In this document: positions 8,251-15,876 of the stretch, piece by piece
Position numbering within the stretch: position 1 is the first letter of the stretch
How the letters are laid out: each line of letters begins with the position of its first letter
DNA from: DAOTYH01 sp034435015
GTDB lineage: Bacteria; Chloroflexota; Anaerolineae; Aggregatilineales; UBA3940
Direction of reading: 5' to 3'
Length of the DNA: 45,037 nucleotides
Assembly (NCBI GenBank): GCA_034435015.1
Contig: DAOTYH010000038.1
Span: 1 to 45,037 of the forward strand
The notes under the pieces: generated by a model
What the model was told of the DNA's origin: nothing
What the model saw: the letters and a program-made list of their open reading frames with translations, nothing else
Database searches by the model: none
Position numbers and translations under genes: made by a program

Positions 8251-8613
8251 ATGAGCGTCAAGAGTCAGCAAGCGCGCCAACGCCGCCATCTGCGCGTTCG
8301 GAAGCGCGTGGTCGGTACGTCAGAACGCCCGCGCCTGAATGTGTTTCGTAGCGATAAGCACATTTACGCGCAGGTGATTGATGACAGCGTAGGCCACACG
8401 CTGGCTGCTGCATCTACAGTGGATGTCCAGATACGGGATGCGGCGAAAGGCAAAACCAAGACCGAACAGGCAATCCTGGTAGGACGGCTGGTGGCCGAGC
8501 GTGCGTTGGATGCTGGAATCAAGCGGGTTGTGTTTGATCGTGGCGGCTATAAGTATCATGGCCGCGTCAAAGCTCTGGCTGATGCCGCACGCGAAGCCGG
8601 GCTGGAGTTCTAA
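8251..8613 (+). CDS. rplR: 50S ribosomal protein L18
   Basis: An in-frame GTG at 8242 is possible. The ATG at 8251 is preferred because it follows GGAG at 8244-8247 closely and a second GGAGAG at 8233-8238 more distantly; the choice is not certain. The 120-residue product has RLNVFRSDKHIYAQVIDD and the end FDRGGYKYHGRVKALADAAREAGL, typical of L18, which binds 5S rRNA with L5. Confidence 0.96.
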   Translation: MSVKSQQARQRRHLRVRKRVVGTSERPRLNVFRSDKHIYAQVIDDSVGHTLAAASTVDVQIRDAAKGKTKTEQAILVGRLVAERALDAGIKRVVFDRGGYKYHGRVKALADAAREAGLEF

Positions 8614-8628
8614 TCGGCGGAGTGAAAG

Positions 8629-9174
8629 ATGGGACGACGACGTGAACCCCGTGTGCAGGAAGATCGGGAAGAGCTTGACGAGCGCGTGCTGGACATTAAG
8701 CGTGTCGCCAAGGTGATCCAAGGCGGGCGCCGCTTTGCCTTCAGGACGGTTGTAATTGTGGGTGACAATCAGGGCATGGTTGGCGTAGGGGTAGGCAAGG
8801 CTCGCCAAGTTCCGGATGCAGTCCGTAAAGGGACTGAGCGTGCCCGCCGCACAATGACGAAGGTATCACTGGCCGGGACAACTATCCCGCATCCGGTTGT
8901 GGCCCGTTATGGCGGGGCAGAGGTCATGCTACGCCCGGCCTCACCTGGAACGGGCGTCATTGCGGGCGGTGCGGTGCGTGCTGTGGTCGAGGCCGCCGGC
9001 ATCAAGGATATTCTGACTAAATCCAAGGGCAGTTCGAATATGCTGAATGTGGCCAGAGCCACATTACTGGGCTTGAAACAATTGAAAGATGCCGATGAGG
9101 TTGCAAAGGCGCGCGGCAAAGAGATGCGGGATGTGTTGCCTTTCTGGATGCGTCGGCGAGGTAAGGAAGGCTAG
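8629..9174 (+). CDS. rpsE: 30S ribosomal protein S5
   Basis: The 181-residue S5 has the RNA-binding domain with VLDIKRVAKVIQGGRRFAFR, where spectinomycin-resistance changes map in other species. The C-terminal domain contains RPASPGTGVIAGGAVRAVVE. S5 is part of the mRNA entry site and supports decoding fidelity. It starts 15 bases after rplR, and rpmD follows after 2 bases. Confidence 0.98.
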   Translation: MGRRREPRVQEDREELDERVLDIKRVAKVIQGGRRFAFRTVVIVGDNQGMVGVGVGKARQVPDAVRKGTERARRTMTKVSLAGTTIPHPVVARYGGAEVMLRPASPGTGVIAGGAVRAVVEAAGIKDILTKSKGSSNMLNVARATLLGLKQLKDADEVAKARGKEMRDVLPFWMRRRGKEG

Positions 9175-9176
9175 CA

Positions 9177-9392
9177 ATGGCCAAGAAAAGTGTACAGAAG
9201 CCCAAGCAGTTGCGGATTAAGCTGGTCAAAAGCCCGATTGGATATTCGCAGAGGCATAAAGATACAATCCGCACGCTGGGGCTGAGGAAGATCAATCAAG
9301 AGGTGGTGCGGCCTGACTCACCGATCTTGCGGGGTATGCTGTTGAAGGTAGCCCACCTTGTGACTGTTGAGGAAGTGGAGTCGGATCAATGA
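9177..9392 (+). CDS. rpmD: 50S ribosomal protein L30
   Basis: The 71-residue protein has the L30 core LRIKLVKSPIGYSQRHKDTI and the following GLRKINQEVVRPDSPILRGM. It is slightly longer than the usual ~60 residues because of a basic N-terminal segment and an acidic C-terminal one. Its last codons overlap the rplO start by 4 bases (ATGA), indicating coupling. Confidence 0.96.
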   Translation: MAKKSVQKPKQLRIKLVKSPIGYSQRHKDTIRTLGLRKINQEVVRPDSPILRGMLLKVAHLVTVEEVESDQ

Positions 9393-9922
9393 AGATTAGT
9401 GACCTGCGACCCGATAAAGGGGCAACCCGAAAGCGCAAGCGAGTAGGTCAAGGTATCGCCGCTGGTCAGGGCAAGACGGCTGGACGCGGCACGAAGGGCA
9501 CTGGCGCCCGTAAAGGTGGCGGCAAAGGGCCATACTTTGAAGGCGGCCAGTTACCTCTGGTGCGCCGTCTGCCCTTCAAGCGCGGCTTTAACAACATCTT
9601 CCGGATCGAATATCAGGAAGTCAACCTTGATCAACTGGCTGACCGCTTTCAATCAGGGGGAGAGATCACCCCGCAGAAGCTGGCTGAGGCTGGGTTGATC
9701 AAAGAGGCTGATAAGCCGGTAGTGGTGTTGGGACGTGGTGAGGTCAAAGCGGCCTATCAGGTTCAGGCTCACCGCATCTCCAAGAGCGCGCGTGAGAAGA
9801 TCGAGGCCGCCGGCGGCTCTGTTGAATTGCTGGAACTGGAGTTCACCGGCGCACGGGCGACGGTTAAACTTCTCCCGAAAGCTCAGATTGAGGCTTTGCG
9901 GGTCAAACGCGCCCGGATGTAG
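9389..9922 (+). CDS. rplO: 50S ribosomal protein L15
   Basis: The 177-residue L15 has the glycine-rich N-terminus (KRVGQGIAAGQGKTAGRGTKG) for 23S rRNA contact. The core FEGGQLPLVRRLPFKRGF and the end KISKSAREKIEAAGGSVEL-like segment are also present. It is about 30 residues longer than common L15 because of a C-terminal extension. The start overlaps rpmD by 4 bases and the gene precedes secY as in most spc operons. Confidence 0.97.
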   Translation: MKISDLRPDKGATRKRKRVGQGIAAGQGKTAGRGTKGTGARKGGGKGPYFEGGQLPLVRRLPFKRGFNNIFRIEYQEVNLDQLADRFQSGGEITPQKLAEAGLIKEADKPVVVLGRGEVKAAYQVQAHRISKSAREKIEAAGGSVELLELEFTGARATVKLLPKAQIEALRVKRARM

Positions 9923-9953
9923 GCCCTGCGGGGCATAGGGGAGAGAGGGCATT

Positions 9954-11342
9954 ATGGCCGACTTCTTTGAGGGCCTTCGTGAATCCTTTCGGTTGCCTGA
10001 CCTGCGGCGGCGTATTCTGATCACACTGCTGATTCTGGTGATCTATCGTATTGCCGCGAATGTGCCGGTGCCGGGCGTAGATCATACGATCCTTCAGCAG
10101 GTGTTGGACCCGCAGGAAAATCCGGGGGTGGGTGCATTTGCACAGGTGCTCGACCTGCTGTCGGGCGGGGCTGTGTCGAACTTCTCGGTGCTGGCGATGG
10201 GGGTTTATCCCTACATCACTGCCCAGATCATCATTCAGCTTCTGACCCCTGTGATCCCTGCGCTGGAAGAGCTGTCCAAGGAAGGGCAGGCGGGCCGCGA
10301 CAAGCTGAACCGCTACACTTACTACCTGGCCATCCCGATGGCCATGTTTCAGGCAATTGGCCAGATCAACATCTTCCGCAACACAGTAACCGGTGAGACG
10401 ATCATCCCCGGTTTTGGGTTAGCGGCTGGTGATGACATCTTGCTGACCTTTACGGTGCTGACCGTCATGACTGCCGGGACCATGTTTGCCATCTGGTTGG
10501 GCGAATTGATCACAGAGGATGGCATCGGGAGCGGCCTTAGCCTGATCATCTTTGCGGGTATCGTGTCACGTGTGCCGTTCAACATCACCCGTTTATTCAG
10601 TGCCGACACGGGTGTCGTGATCCGCAACGTGGTGCTGTTCTTAGTGCTGACCGTCTTGACGGTAGTGGTGATCGTGATTGTACAACAAGCTCAACGCCGC
10701 CTGCCGGTCAAATACGGCAAGCGGGTGCGCGGCACTAAGATGTACGGCGGCGGGACAACCTACCTGCCCCTGCCGGTGAATGCCGCCGGCATGATCCCGC
10801 TGATCTTTGCGCAGGCCTTCCTGAGCTTCCCTGGCATCTTGGCGAGCTTTTTCTCTCAGAGCCGCTCAACTTTCGTGGCCAATGCCTCAAATGCGATCCA
10901 GAACTTCTTCGGCGGGCAGGGCGGCGTAGCGCATGGCGGCCAGCTCGCTTACTGGCTGATCTACTTTGGCATGGTGGTAGGCTTCACCTACCTCTACACA
11001 GATGTGATGATCCGCAACCAGAATCTGGCCGATAACCTGCAAAAGAACGGGGGGTTTATCCCTGGAATCCGACCCGGCAAGCGCACGGAGGAGTTCATCA
11101 CGAAGGTCTCGCGGCGGATCACGCTGGTTGGCGCTCTGTTCCTTGGCGGGATTGCCATCTTGCCGGGCCTTGTCCAGATCGTGATGGACTTGATTCAGCC
11201 GGGGGCCGGTGTGGAAGTCCGTAACGCTATGTATATCGTCAGCGGCGGCGGGTTGATCATTATTGTGGGTGTGGTGATTGACACCATGCGCCAGCTTGAG
11301 GCGCAACTGGTCATGCGCCACCGTGATACGTTCATCCGCTGA
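9954..11342 (+). CDS. secY: Preprotein translocase subunit SecY
   Basis: The 462-residue polytopic membrane protein is the channel of the Sec translocase. It shows about ten hydrophobic segments, the N-terminal IYRIAANVPVPGVD, the plug-adjacent ALGVYPYITAQII-like segment (here MGVYPYITAQIIIQLL), and cytoplasmic loops with KYGKRVRGTKMYGGG and RPGKRTEEFITKV, the latter contacting SecA and the ribosome. It follows rplO by 31 bases with GGGGAGAG as ribosome-binding site. SecE and SecG are not in the window. Confidence 0.98.
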   Translation: MADFFEGLRESFRLPDLRRRILITLLILVIYRIAANVPVPGVDHTILQQVLDPQENPGVGAFAQVLDLLSGGAVSNFSVLAMGVYPYITAQIIIQLLTPVIPALEELSKEGQAGRDKLNRYTYYLAIPMAMFQAIGQINIFRNTVTGETIIPGFGLAAGDDILLTFTVLTVMTAGTMFAIWLGELITEDGIGSGLSLIIFAGIVSRVPFNITRLFSADTGVVIRNVVLFLVLTVLTVVVIVIVQQAQRRLPVKYGKRVRGTKMYGGGTTYLPLPVNAAGMIPLIFAQAFLSFPGILASFFSQSRSTFVANASNAIQNFFGGQGGVAHGGQLAYWLIYFGMVVGFTYLYTDVMIRNQNLADNLQKNGGFIPGIRPGKRTEEFITKVSRRITLVGALFLGGIAILPGLVQIVMDLIQPGAGVEVRNAMYIVSGGGLIIIVGVVIDTMRQLEAQLVMRHRDTFIR

Positions 11343-11353
11343 TAGGGCTGGTT

Positions 11354-12025
11354 ATGGCGATATATATTGTGCTGCTAGGGCCGCCGGGCGCGGGGAAGGG
11401 AACTCAGGCCAAGCTGTTGGTCGAGGAACTGGGCGTCCCTCAGGTTTCAACGGGGGATTTATTCCGTGCCATGAAAGAGCTGGATACGCCGTTGGCCCGC
11501 AGAGTTCGGGACATCATGGCGGGGGGCGGACTGGTGCCGGATGATGTGACGATAGAGATCGTCAAAGAGCGGCTGGGGCAACCGGACTGCTCTCAGGGGG
11601 CTATTCTGGATGGCTTCCCGCGCACTGTGCCGCAGGCCGAGGCCCTTGACCGCCTGCTGGCGGAGAGCTTTCACGGGCGCGTGGCTGTGGTGCCGCTGTT
11701 CGATCTGCCTGAAGAGGAGGCGGTACGGCGCATCAGCGGGCGGAGGAGCTGTCCTCAGTGCGGGGCGATCTATCACGTAGAGTTCAGCCCGCCCAGGCAG
11801 GCCGGTCGCTGTGACCATGACGGTGCAGAACTAATTCAGCGCGAAGATGACAAACCGGAGGTAGTACGGCAACGCTATCAGGTTTATCTCAAGAACACCG
11901 CCCCTTTGATCCAGTTTTACCGTGATAAGGGGCTGTTGGTGGAGCTGGATGCCGGCAAGCCAATCGAAGTGGTCACCAACGACCTGTTTGCTGTGGTGAG
12001 AAAGCATGTTCAGGCAGGCCATTAG
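11354..12025 (+). CDS. adk: Adenylate kinase, zinc-lid type
   Basis: The 223-residue enzyme converts ATP and AMP to two ADP. The P-loop GPPGAGKGTQA lies near residues 9-19, the NMP-binding STGDLFRA near 34, and DGFPRT near 88. The LID contains CPQC...CDHD, a zinc-site pattern (C-x2-C-x16-C-x2-D) as in Gram-positive-type enzymes. It lies 11 bases after secY, a conserved arrangement, and 37 bases before map. Confidence 0.98.
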   Translation: MAIYIVLLGPPGAGKGTQAKLLVEELGVPQVSTGDLFRAMKELDTPLARRVRDIMAGGGLVPDDVTIEIVKERLGQPDCSQGAILDGFPRTVPQAEALDRLLAESFHGRVAVVPLFDLPEEEAVRRISGRRSCPQCGAIYHVEFSPPRQAGRCDHDGAELIQREDDKPEVVRQRYQVYLKNTAPLIQFYRDKGLLVELDAGKPIEVVTNDLFAVVRKHVQAGH

Positions 12026-12062
12026 ATCGCTGACACGCGGGCATGGCTATAGAAGGGCTGAT

Positions 12063-12830
12063 ATGGCAGTCATTATCAAAAGCCGACAAGACATTCAGGC
12101 CATGCGTGAGGCTTCCAAGATCAACATGGAGGCACTGTATGCCATGCGGGATGCTGTGCGGCCTGGAGTCACCACAGCAGAGTTGGATCGTATTGCGGCG
12201 GCTGTCATTGCGCGCTACGGTGCGACAGCGCCCTTTTTGGGATACCCGCCCGGTAGCCGGCACCCGTTCCCAGCTTCGGTGTGTACCTCGGTGAATGAGG
12301 AGCTGGTGCATGGTATCCCCGGTCCCCGTGTGCTGAAGGAAGGGGACATCATCAGCCTTGACTGCGGCACTTTTTACAAGGGCTTTGTCAGTGACGCGGC
12401 TTTGACGGTGGCGGTCGGCCAAGTCAGCCCGCAGGTGCAGCGTCTGATAGAGGTGACAGAGAGGGCATTGTACATCGGAATTGAACAGAGTGTCCCTGGT
12501 AACCGGGTCGGGGACATTTCCAGTGCCATCCAGACTTATGTTGAGTCGCATGGCTTTAACGTGCCGCGTGAGTACGGCGGTCATGGGGTAGGGCGTACCA
12601 TGCATGAAGACCCTCATATCCCCAACTGGGGGAAGCCGGGGGTGGGCTTCAAGCTTCGTCCGGGGATGACGTTTGCGTTAGAGCCTATGGTCATGATGGG
12701 AGGCCCAGCCACCAAAGTGCTGGAAGACCATTGGACCGTGGTGACAGCGGACGGGTCGCTATGTGCTCATTTTGAGCATACCATTGCTGTAACAGAGAAC
12801 GGCCCTGAGATTCTGACAAAGTTCGACTAG
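12063..12830 (+). CDS. map: Methionine aminopeptidase, type I
   Basis: The ATG at 12063 (MAVIIKSRQDIQAMREAS) is preferred to an upstream in-frame ATG at 12006 that lies inside adk. The 255-residue enzyme removes N-terminal Met from new proteins. The metal ligands expected for the family are visible: the two Asp in SLDCGTFYKGFVSDAA, the His in GGHGVGRTMHEDP, the Glu in ALEPMV and the Glu in AHFEHTIAVTENG. The 3' end of the gene contains the -35 of the promoter that drives rpmJ. Confidence 0.97.
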   Translation: MAVIIKSRQDIQAMREASKINMEALYAMRDAVRPGVTTAELDRIAAAVIARYGATAPFLGYPPGSRHPFPASVCTSVNEELVHGIPGPRVLKEGDIISLDCGTFYKGFVSDAALTVAVGQVSPQVQRLIEVTERALYIGIEQSVPGNRVGDISSAIQTYVESHGFNVPREYGGHGVGRTMHEDPHIPNWGKPGVGFKLRPGMTFALEPMVMMGGPATKVLEDHWTVVTADGSLCAHFEHTIAVTENGPEILTKFD

Positions 12831-12841
12831 CATGGTATAAT
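12813..12841 (+). promoter_or_regulatory. Sigma70-type promoter for rpmJ-rpsM and the alpha section
   Basis: CTGACA (12813-12818) is separated by exactly 17 bases from a perfect TATAAT (12836-12841), which also has TG one base upstream (extended -10). Transcription would start near 12848, about 40 bases before the rpmJ ATG. It overlaps the end of map, so the rpmJ-rpsM-rpsK-rpsD-rpoA-rplQ section can be transcribed independently of the upstream cluster. This is read from sequence only. Confidence 0.75.
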
Positions 12842-12887
12842 AGCCGGTCGGTCTCATGGGCATCAGGAAATGGTAAGGAAATAGAGC

Positions 12888-13001
12888 ATGAAGATCAGAG
12901 CATCGGTCAAGCGCCGCTGCCCCAAGTGCAAAGTTGTCAGACGCAAGGGCGTGGTGTGGGTAATTTGTGATAACCCAAAGCATAAGCAGCGTCAGGGTTA
13001 G
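12888..13001 (+). CDS. rpmJ: 50S ribosomal protein L36, zinc-binding form
   Basis: This short gene encodes 37 residues beginning MKIRASVKRRCPKCKVVRRK and ending NPKHKQRQG. Cys11, Cys14, Cys27 and His32 make the zinc ribbon of the C+ form of L36. It starts after AAGGAAATAGAGC and is followed 31 bases later by rpsM. infA, which often stands between map and rpmJ, is absent from the 57-base gap upstream. Confidence 0.96.
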   Translation: MKIRASVKRRCPKCKVVRRKGVVWVICDNPKHKQRQG

Positions 13002-13032
13002 CTGACCCTGATCGAACTCAGCGGAGAAGACT

Positions 13033-13422
13033 ATGGCACGTATTGAAGGTGTAGACCTGCCCCGCGATAAGCGGGTTGAGATTGGCCTGACCTACATTTA
13101 CGGTATCGGGCGTCCGCGCAGTAATGAGATTCTGAAGGCAACAGGTATCAACCCCGACACGCGGGTGAAGGACCTGACTGAGGCTGAGGTAACGCTGTTG
13201 CGCGATTATATTGCCAACCATTACCGTGTTGAAGGTGAGCTGCGCCGTGAGGTGCAGTTAAACATCAAGCGCCTTCAGGAAATTGGCACATACCGTGGGT
13301 TGCGCCATCGCCGCAACCTGCCGGTGCGCGGTCAACGCACACGCACCAATGCCCGGACCCGTAAAGGCCCACGCAAGACAGTCCCCGGACGGGGCCGTCG
13401 TCGTGGTGCAAAGAAGAAGTAA
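13033..13422 (+). CDS. rpsM: 30S ribosomal protein S13
   Basis: The 129-residue S13 has MARIEGVDLPRDKRVEIGLT, the helix-two-turn-helix IYGIGRPRSNEILKATGI, and the basic end with RGLRHRRNLPVRGQRTRTNA followed by a Lys/Arg-rich tail that reaches the P-site tRNA. GGAG at about 13021 is its ribosome-binding site. It opens the alpha-operon protein set. Confidence 0.98.
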   Translation: MARIEGVDLPRDKRVEIGLTYIYGIGRPRSNEILKATGINPDTRVKDLTEAEVTLLRDYIANHYRVEGELRREVQLNIKRLQEIGTYRGLRHRRNLPVRGQRTRTNARTRKGPRKTVPGRGRRRGAKKK

Positions 13423-13436
13423 TCGTATCCTGCTGG

Positions 13437-13496
13437 CTGGTCTAGAGTAGGCTGGTCGAGGTCAGGGAGTTATCTGGTGGATGGTATAGAGACCAG
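13437..13496 (+). promoter_or_regulatory. Possible structured leader before rpsK
   Basis: The 97-base gap between rpsM and rpsK is unusually long for this cluster. CTGGTCT (13437-13443) is complementary to AGACCAG (13490-13496), which would close a large loop ending about 24 bases before the rpsK ATG. No convincing promoter or T-run is seen. A regulatory RNA role is an inference. Confidence 0.3.
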
Positions 13497-13519
13497 GCAG
13501 ACCTGAAAGTGGAGGACGA

Positions 13520-13915
13520 ATGGGACGAAAGAGACAAACACGCGGTGCGGCAAAAAAGGTACGCCGAAATGTACCCTATGGGCAGGCTCACATTCACGCG
13601 ACCTTCAACAACACGATTGTCAGCATGACCGATCAGCAGGGCAACGTCCTGACATGGGCCAGTGCCGGTACAGCGGGTTTTAAGGGGTCACGCAAGAGCA
13701 CGCCTTTTGCGGCCCAAATGGCAGGGCAGCGTGCCTCTGAGCAGGCGCTTGAGCAAGGGATGCGTGAGGTTGATGTGTTCGTGAAGGGACCTGGCCCCGG
13801 TCGAGAGGCGGCTATCCGTGCCATCCAGAGCAGTGGCCTGAAGGTGCGTTCCATCACGGATCAGACACCTGTGCCGCACAATGGATGCCGTCCGCGCAAG
13901 AAGCGTCGCGTGTAG
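13520..13915 (+). CDS. rpsK: 30S ribosomal protein S11
   Basis: The 131-residue S11 has the GQAHIHATFNNTIVSMTD start of the core, then TWASAGTAGFKGSRKSTPFAA and the end TDQTPVPHNGCRPRKKRRV. S11 forms the platform near the Shine-Dalgarno helix. GGAGGA at about 13511 is the ribosome-binding site. It is bracketed by two long non-coding gaps (97 bases before, 179 after). Confidence 0.98.
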   Translation: MGRKRQTRGAAKKVRRNVPYGQAHIHATFNNTIVSMTDQQGNVLTWASAGTAGFKGSRKSTPFAAQMAGQRASEQALEQGMREVDVFVKGPGPGREAAIRAIQSSGLKVRSITDQTPVPHNGCRPRKKRRV

Positions 13916-13991
13916 CGGGAACCGGCTTCCAGCCGCGAGCTGTTGGTAGACGGCAGGGCCGGAAGCGCAGGGTTGGTTTCTAGATAGAGGC

Positions 13992-14057
13992 CTATCCGGG
14001 GGAAAACAAGGGGCTTAATGCCCCTTGTCCAGCGCAATGAAGGATGCCGCCGGATAG
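13992..14057 (+). promoter_or_regulatory. Nested stem-loop leader before rpsD
   Basis: The 179-base gap between rpsK and rpsD contains a perfect 9-bp stem, ACAAGGGGC (14006-14014) with GCCCCTTGT (14020-14028) around a 5-base loop. It sits inside a perfect 8-bp outer stem, CTATCCGG (13992-13999) with CCGGATAG (14050-14057). No T-run follows, so a terminator is unlikely. S4 is a known autoregulator of its own mRNA in other bacteria, so an S4-responsive leader is a reasonable but unproven reading. Confidence 0.45.
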
Positions 14058-14094
14058 AGTTTAAAACCGAGCAAAGGAAGAAGCACTTTAAACT

Positions 14095-14733
14095 ATGGCT
14101 AGATACGTGGGACCTGTGTGTAAACTTTGTCGGCGCGAGGGTGAGAAGCTGTATCTTAAAGGATCGCGCTGTCTGTCACCCAAATGCGCCATCGAACGCC
14201 GCAATTATCCGGCAGGACAGCATGGCCGCGAGCGTCAATTTGCGCGTGGGCGTGCCTCTGACTATGCCATGCAGTTGCGCGAGAAGCAGAAGGTCCGCCG
14301 CATCTATGGGGTGCTGGAGCGTCAGTTCCGGCGTTACTTCCGTGATGCACTCCGGCGGCCCGGCCTGACTGGCTCTAATCTGCTCAGCATGCTGGAGAGC
14401 CGGCTGGATAATGTGGTTTACCGTCTTGGCTTCGCAGAGTCGCGTAATCATGCCCGCCAGCTTGTCCAGCATGGGCATTTCTGTGTCAATGGCCGTCGTA
14501 CCAACATCCCGTCTTACCTGCTCCGCCCAGGGGATCGGATCGAGGTGCGTGAGGGGAGCCGTAAACGCGCCTACTTCAAGCAGGTACGCGATCTAGCCGA
14601 AGAGCGGGCTGTGCCAGACTGGCTGAGCCGTGACCTAGGCAGCCTGTCTGCTGAGGTATTGCGTGCGCCAGAGCGGTCGGATGTGGATATGACGATCAAC
14701 GAGCAGTTGGTCGTTGAGTACTATAGCCGCTGA
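14095..14733 (+). CDS. rpsD: 30S ribosomal protein S4, zinc form
   Basis: The 212-residue S4 begins MARYVGPVCKLCRREGEKL. It carries four cysteines (9, 12, 26, 31) that form the zinc knuckle of C+ S4. The S4 RNA-binding fold contains LDNVVYRLGFAESRNHARQL and HGHFCVNGRRTNIPSY. S4 nucleates 30S assembly and in other bacteria controls translation of its own operon. The long structured gap upstream fits such control. Confidence 0.98.
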   Translation: MARYVGPVCKLCRREGEKLYLKGSRCLSPKCAIERRNYPAGQHGRERQFARGRASDYAMQLREKQKVRRIYGVLERQFRRYFRDALRRPGLTGSNLLSMLESRLDNVVYRLGFAESRNHARQLVQHGHFCVNGRRTNIPSYLLRPGDRIEVREGSRKRAYFKQVRDLAEERAVPDWLSRDLGSLSAEVLRAPERSDVDMTINEQLVVEYYSR

Positions 14734-14739
14734 GTGAGG

Positions 14740-14792
14740 CTCTCCTCTGTCAGCCAGGGGTGGTTACTGAGCTGGCTGTACATCGGGGAGAG
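14740..14792 (+). promoter_or_regulatory. Nested stem in the rpsD-rpoA gap
   Basis: The 123-base gap before rpoA has an inner 7-bp stem, CAGCCAG (14751-14757) with CTGGCTG (14772-14778). It lies inside an outer 6-bp stem, CTCTCC (14740-14745) with GGAGAG (14787-14792). No promoter consensus or T-run is apparent. It may modulate rpoA expression relative to ribosomal proteins; this is inferred only from complementarity. Confidence 0.35.
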
Positions 14793-14856
14793 GACACCAG
14801 CCGTCTAGGGCAATGGGTCAGCGGCATGAAGAAGTGTTTTTGAGGAGGCGAGTTCG

Positions 14857-15825
14857 TTGACCACGAACAACATGGTACTGCCCAAAATCGAGCGTGATGC
14901 AGTGTCACGTGATTATGGACGCTTTGTCATCAGTCCGCTGGAGCGTGGCTTTGGTGTCACACTCGGCAACGCACTGCGGCGTGTGATGCTGTCCTCGTTG
15001 CCCGGCGCGGCTGTGACATCAATCCGGGTCGCCGACGTGCATCATGAGTTCTCGGCTATCCCGCATGTGCGCGAGGACATGACGCAACTGATCCTGCATG
15101 TCAAGCAACTGCGGATGGTCTTGCATAATGTCGAGAAAGCACGCCTGCGGCTGGATGTGCAGGGCGGTATTATCACAGCCGCTGACCTGATCTGCCCCCC
15201 TGAAGTTGAGATCAAGAACCCTGATCTGTACCTGTTCACGGTAGATGATGATCAAGCGCGGGTTGAGATCGAGCTGAACGTAGAGGCTGGCCGGGGCTAT
15301 TCCCCGGCAGAGGAGCGTGAGCGGCTACCCATTGGTGAGATTCCAGTGGACGCCATCTTCAGCCCCATCCGGCGCGTGGCGTATGATGTTGAGCGGGCGC
15401 GCGTTGGTCAGAAGACCAACTACGATAAACTGATCCTGGAAGTATGGACGGATGGCACGACTCAGCCGGAAGCGGCAATGCGGGATGCGGCCACTATTCT
15501 GATGCAGCATCTGGGGATTATCGCTCATGTTGATCCCAGTATGTTCGGGCAGGGTGCTGAGCCGGTCAAAGCGCAGGAGCCGACGCGCCCGGACTATTAC
15601 GACCTGCCCATCGAAGAGTTAAATCTGAGTGTGCGGGTGTTTAATTCGCTCAAGCGCACTGCTATTACGACTGTCGGCGGGGTGCTGGAGATGCTGGAGA
15701 AGGGCAATGATGCCATGCTCTCCATCCGTAATTTTGGTGAGAAGTCGCTGGAGGAGCTGACAGAGCGGTTGCGCGAGAAGGGTTACCTGCCCGCCAGTGA
15801 GGAAAACACAACACCCGAAGGATAG
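14857..15825 (+). CDS. rpoA: DNA-directed RNA polymerase subunit alpha
   Basis: The 322-residue alpha subunit has the N-terminal assembly domain (FVISPLERGFGVTLGNALRR, LSSLPGAAVTSIRV) and a C-terminal domain near residues 250-310 (LNLSVRVFNSLKRTAITTVG, LSIRNFGEKSLEELTERL) for UP-element and activator contacts. The start is a TTG at 14857, chosen because GAGGAGG at 14842-14848 is ideally spaced. The next in-frame ATG is at 14872 and too far from that site. Confidence 0.97.
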   Translation: MTTNNMVLPKIERDAVSRDYGRFVISPLERGFGVTLGNALRRVMLSSLPGAAVTSIRVADVHHEFSAIPHVREDMTQLILHVKQLRMVLHNVEKARLRLDVQGGIITAADLICPPEVEIKNPDLYLFTVDDDQARVEIELNVEAGRGYSPAEERERLPIGEIPVDAIFSPIRRVAYDVERARVGQKTNYDKLILEVWTDGTTQPEAAMRDAATILMQHLGIIAHVDPSMFGQGAEPVKAQEPTRPDYYDLPIEELNLSVRVFNSLKRTAITTVGGVLEMLEKGNDAMLSIRNFGEKSLEELTERLREKGYLPASEENTTPEG

Positions 15826-15876
15826 ACGGGCCGGACAATTGTCCCCCGATCCATGACGATTGAAGGACTAGGTATC

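Noticed and set aside
12831..12887. Hidden infA between map and rpmJ
   Set aside because: The gap is 57 bases, far too short for IF-1 (about 72 codons).
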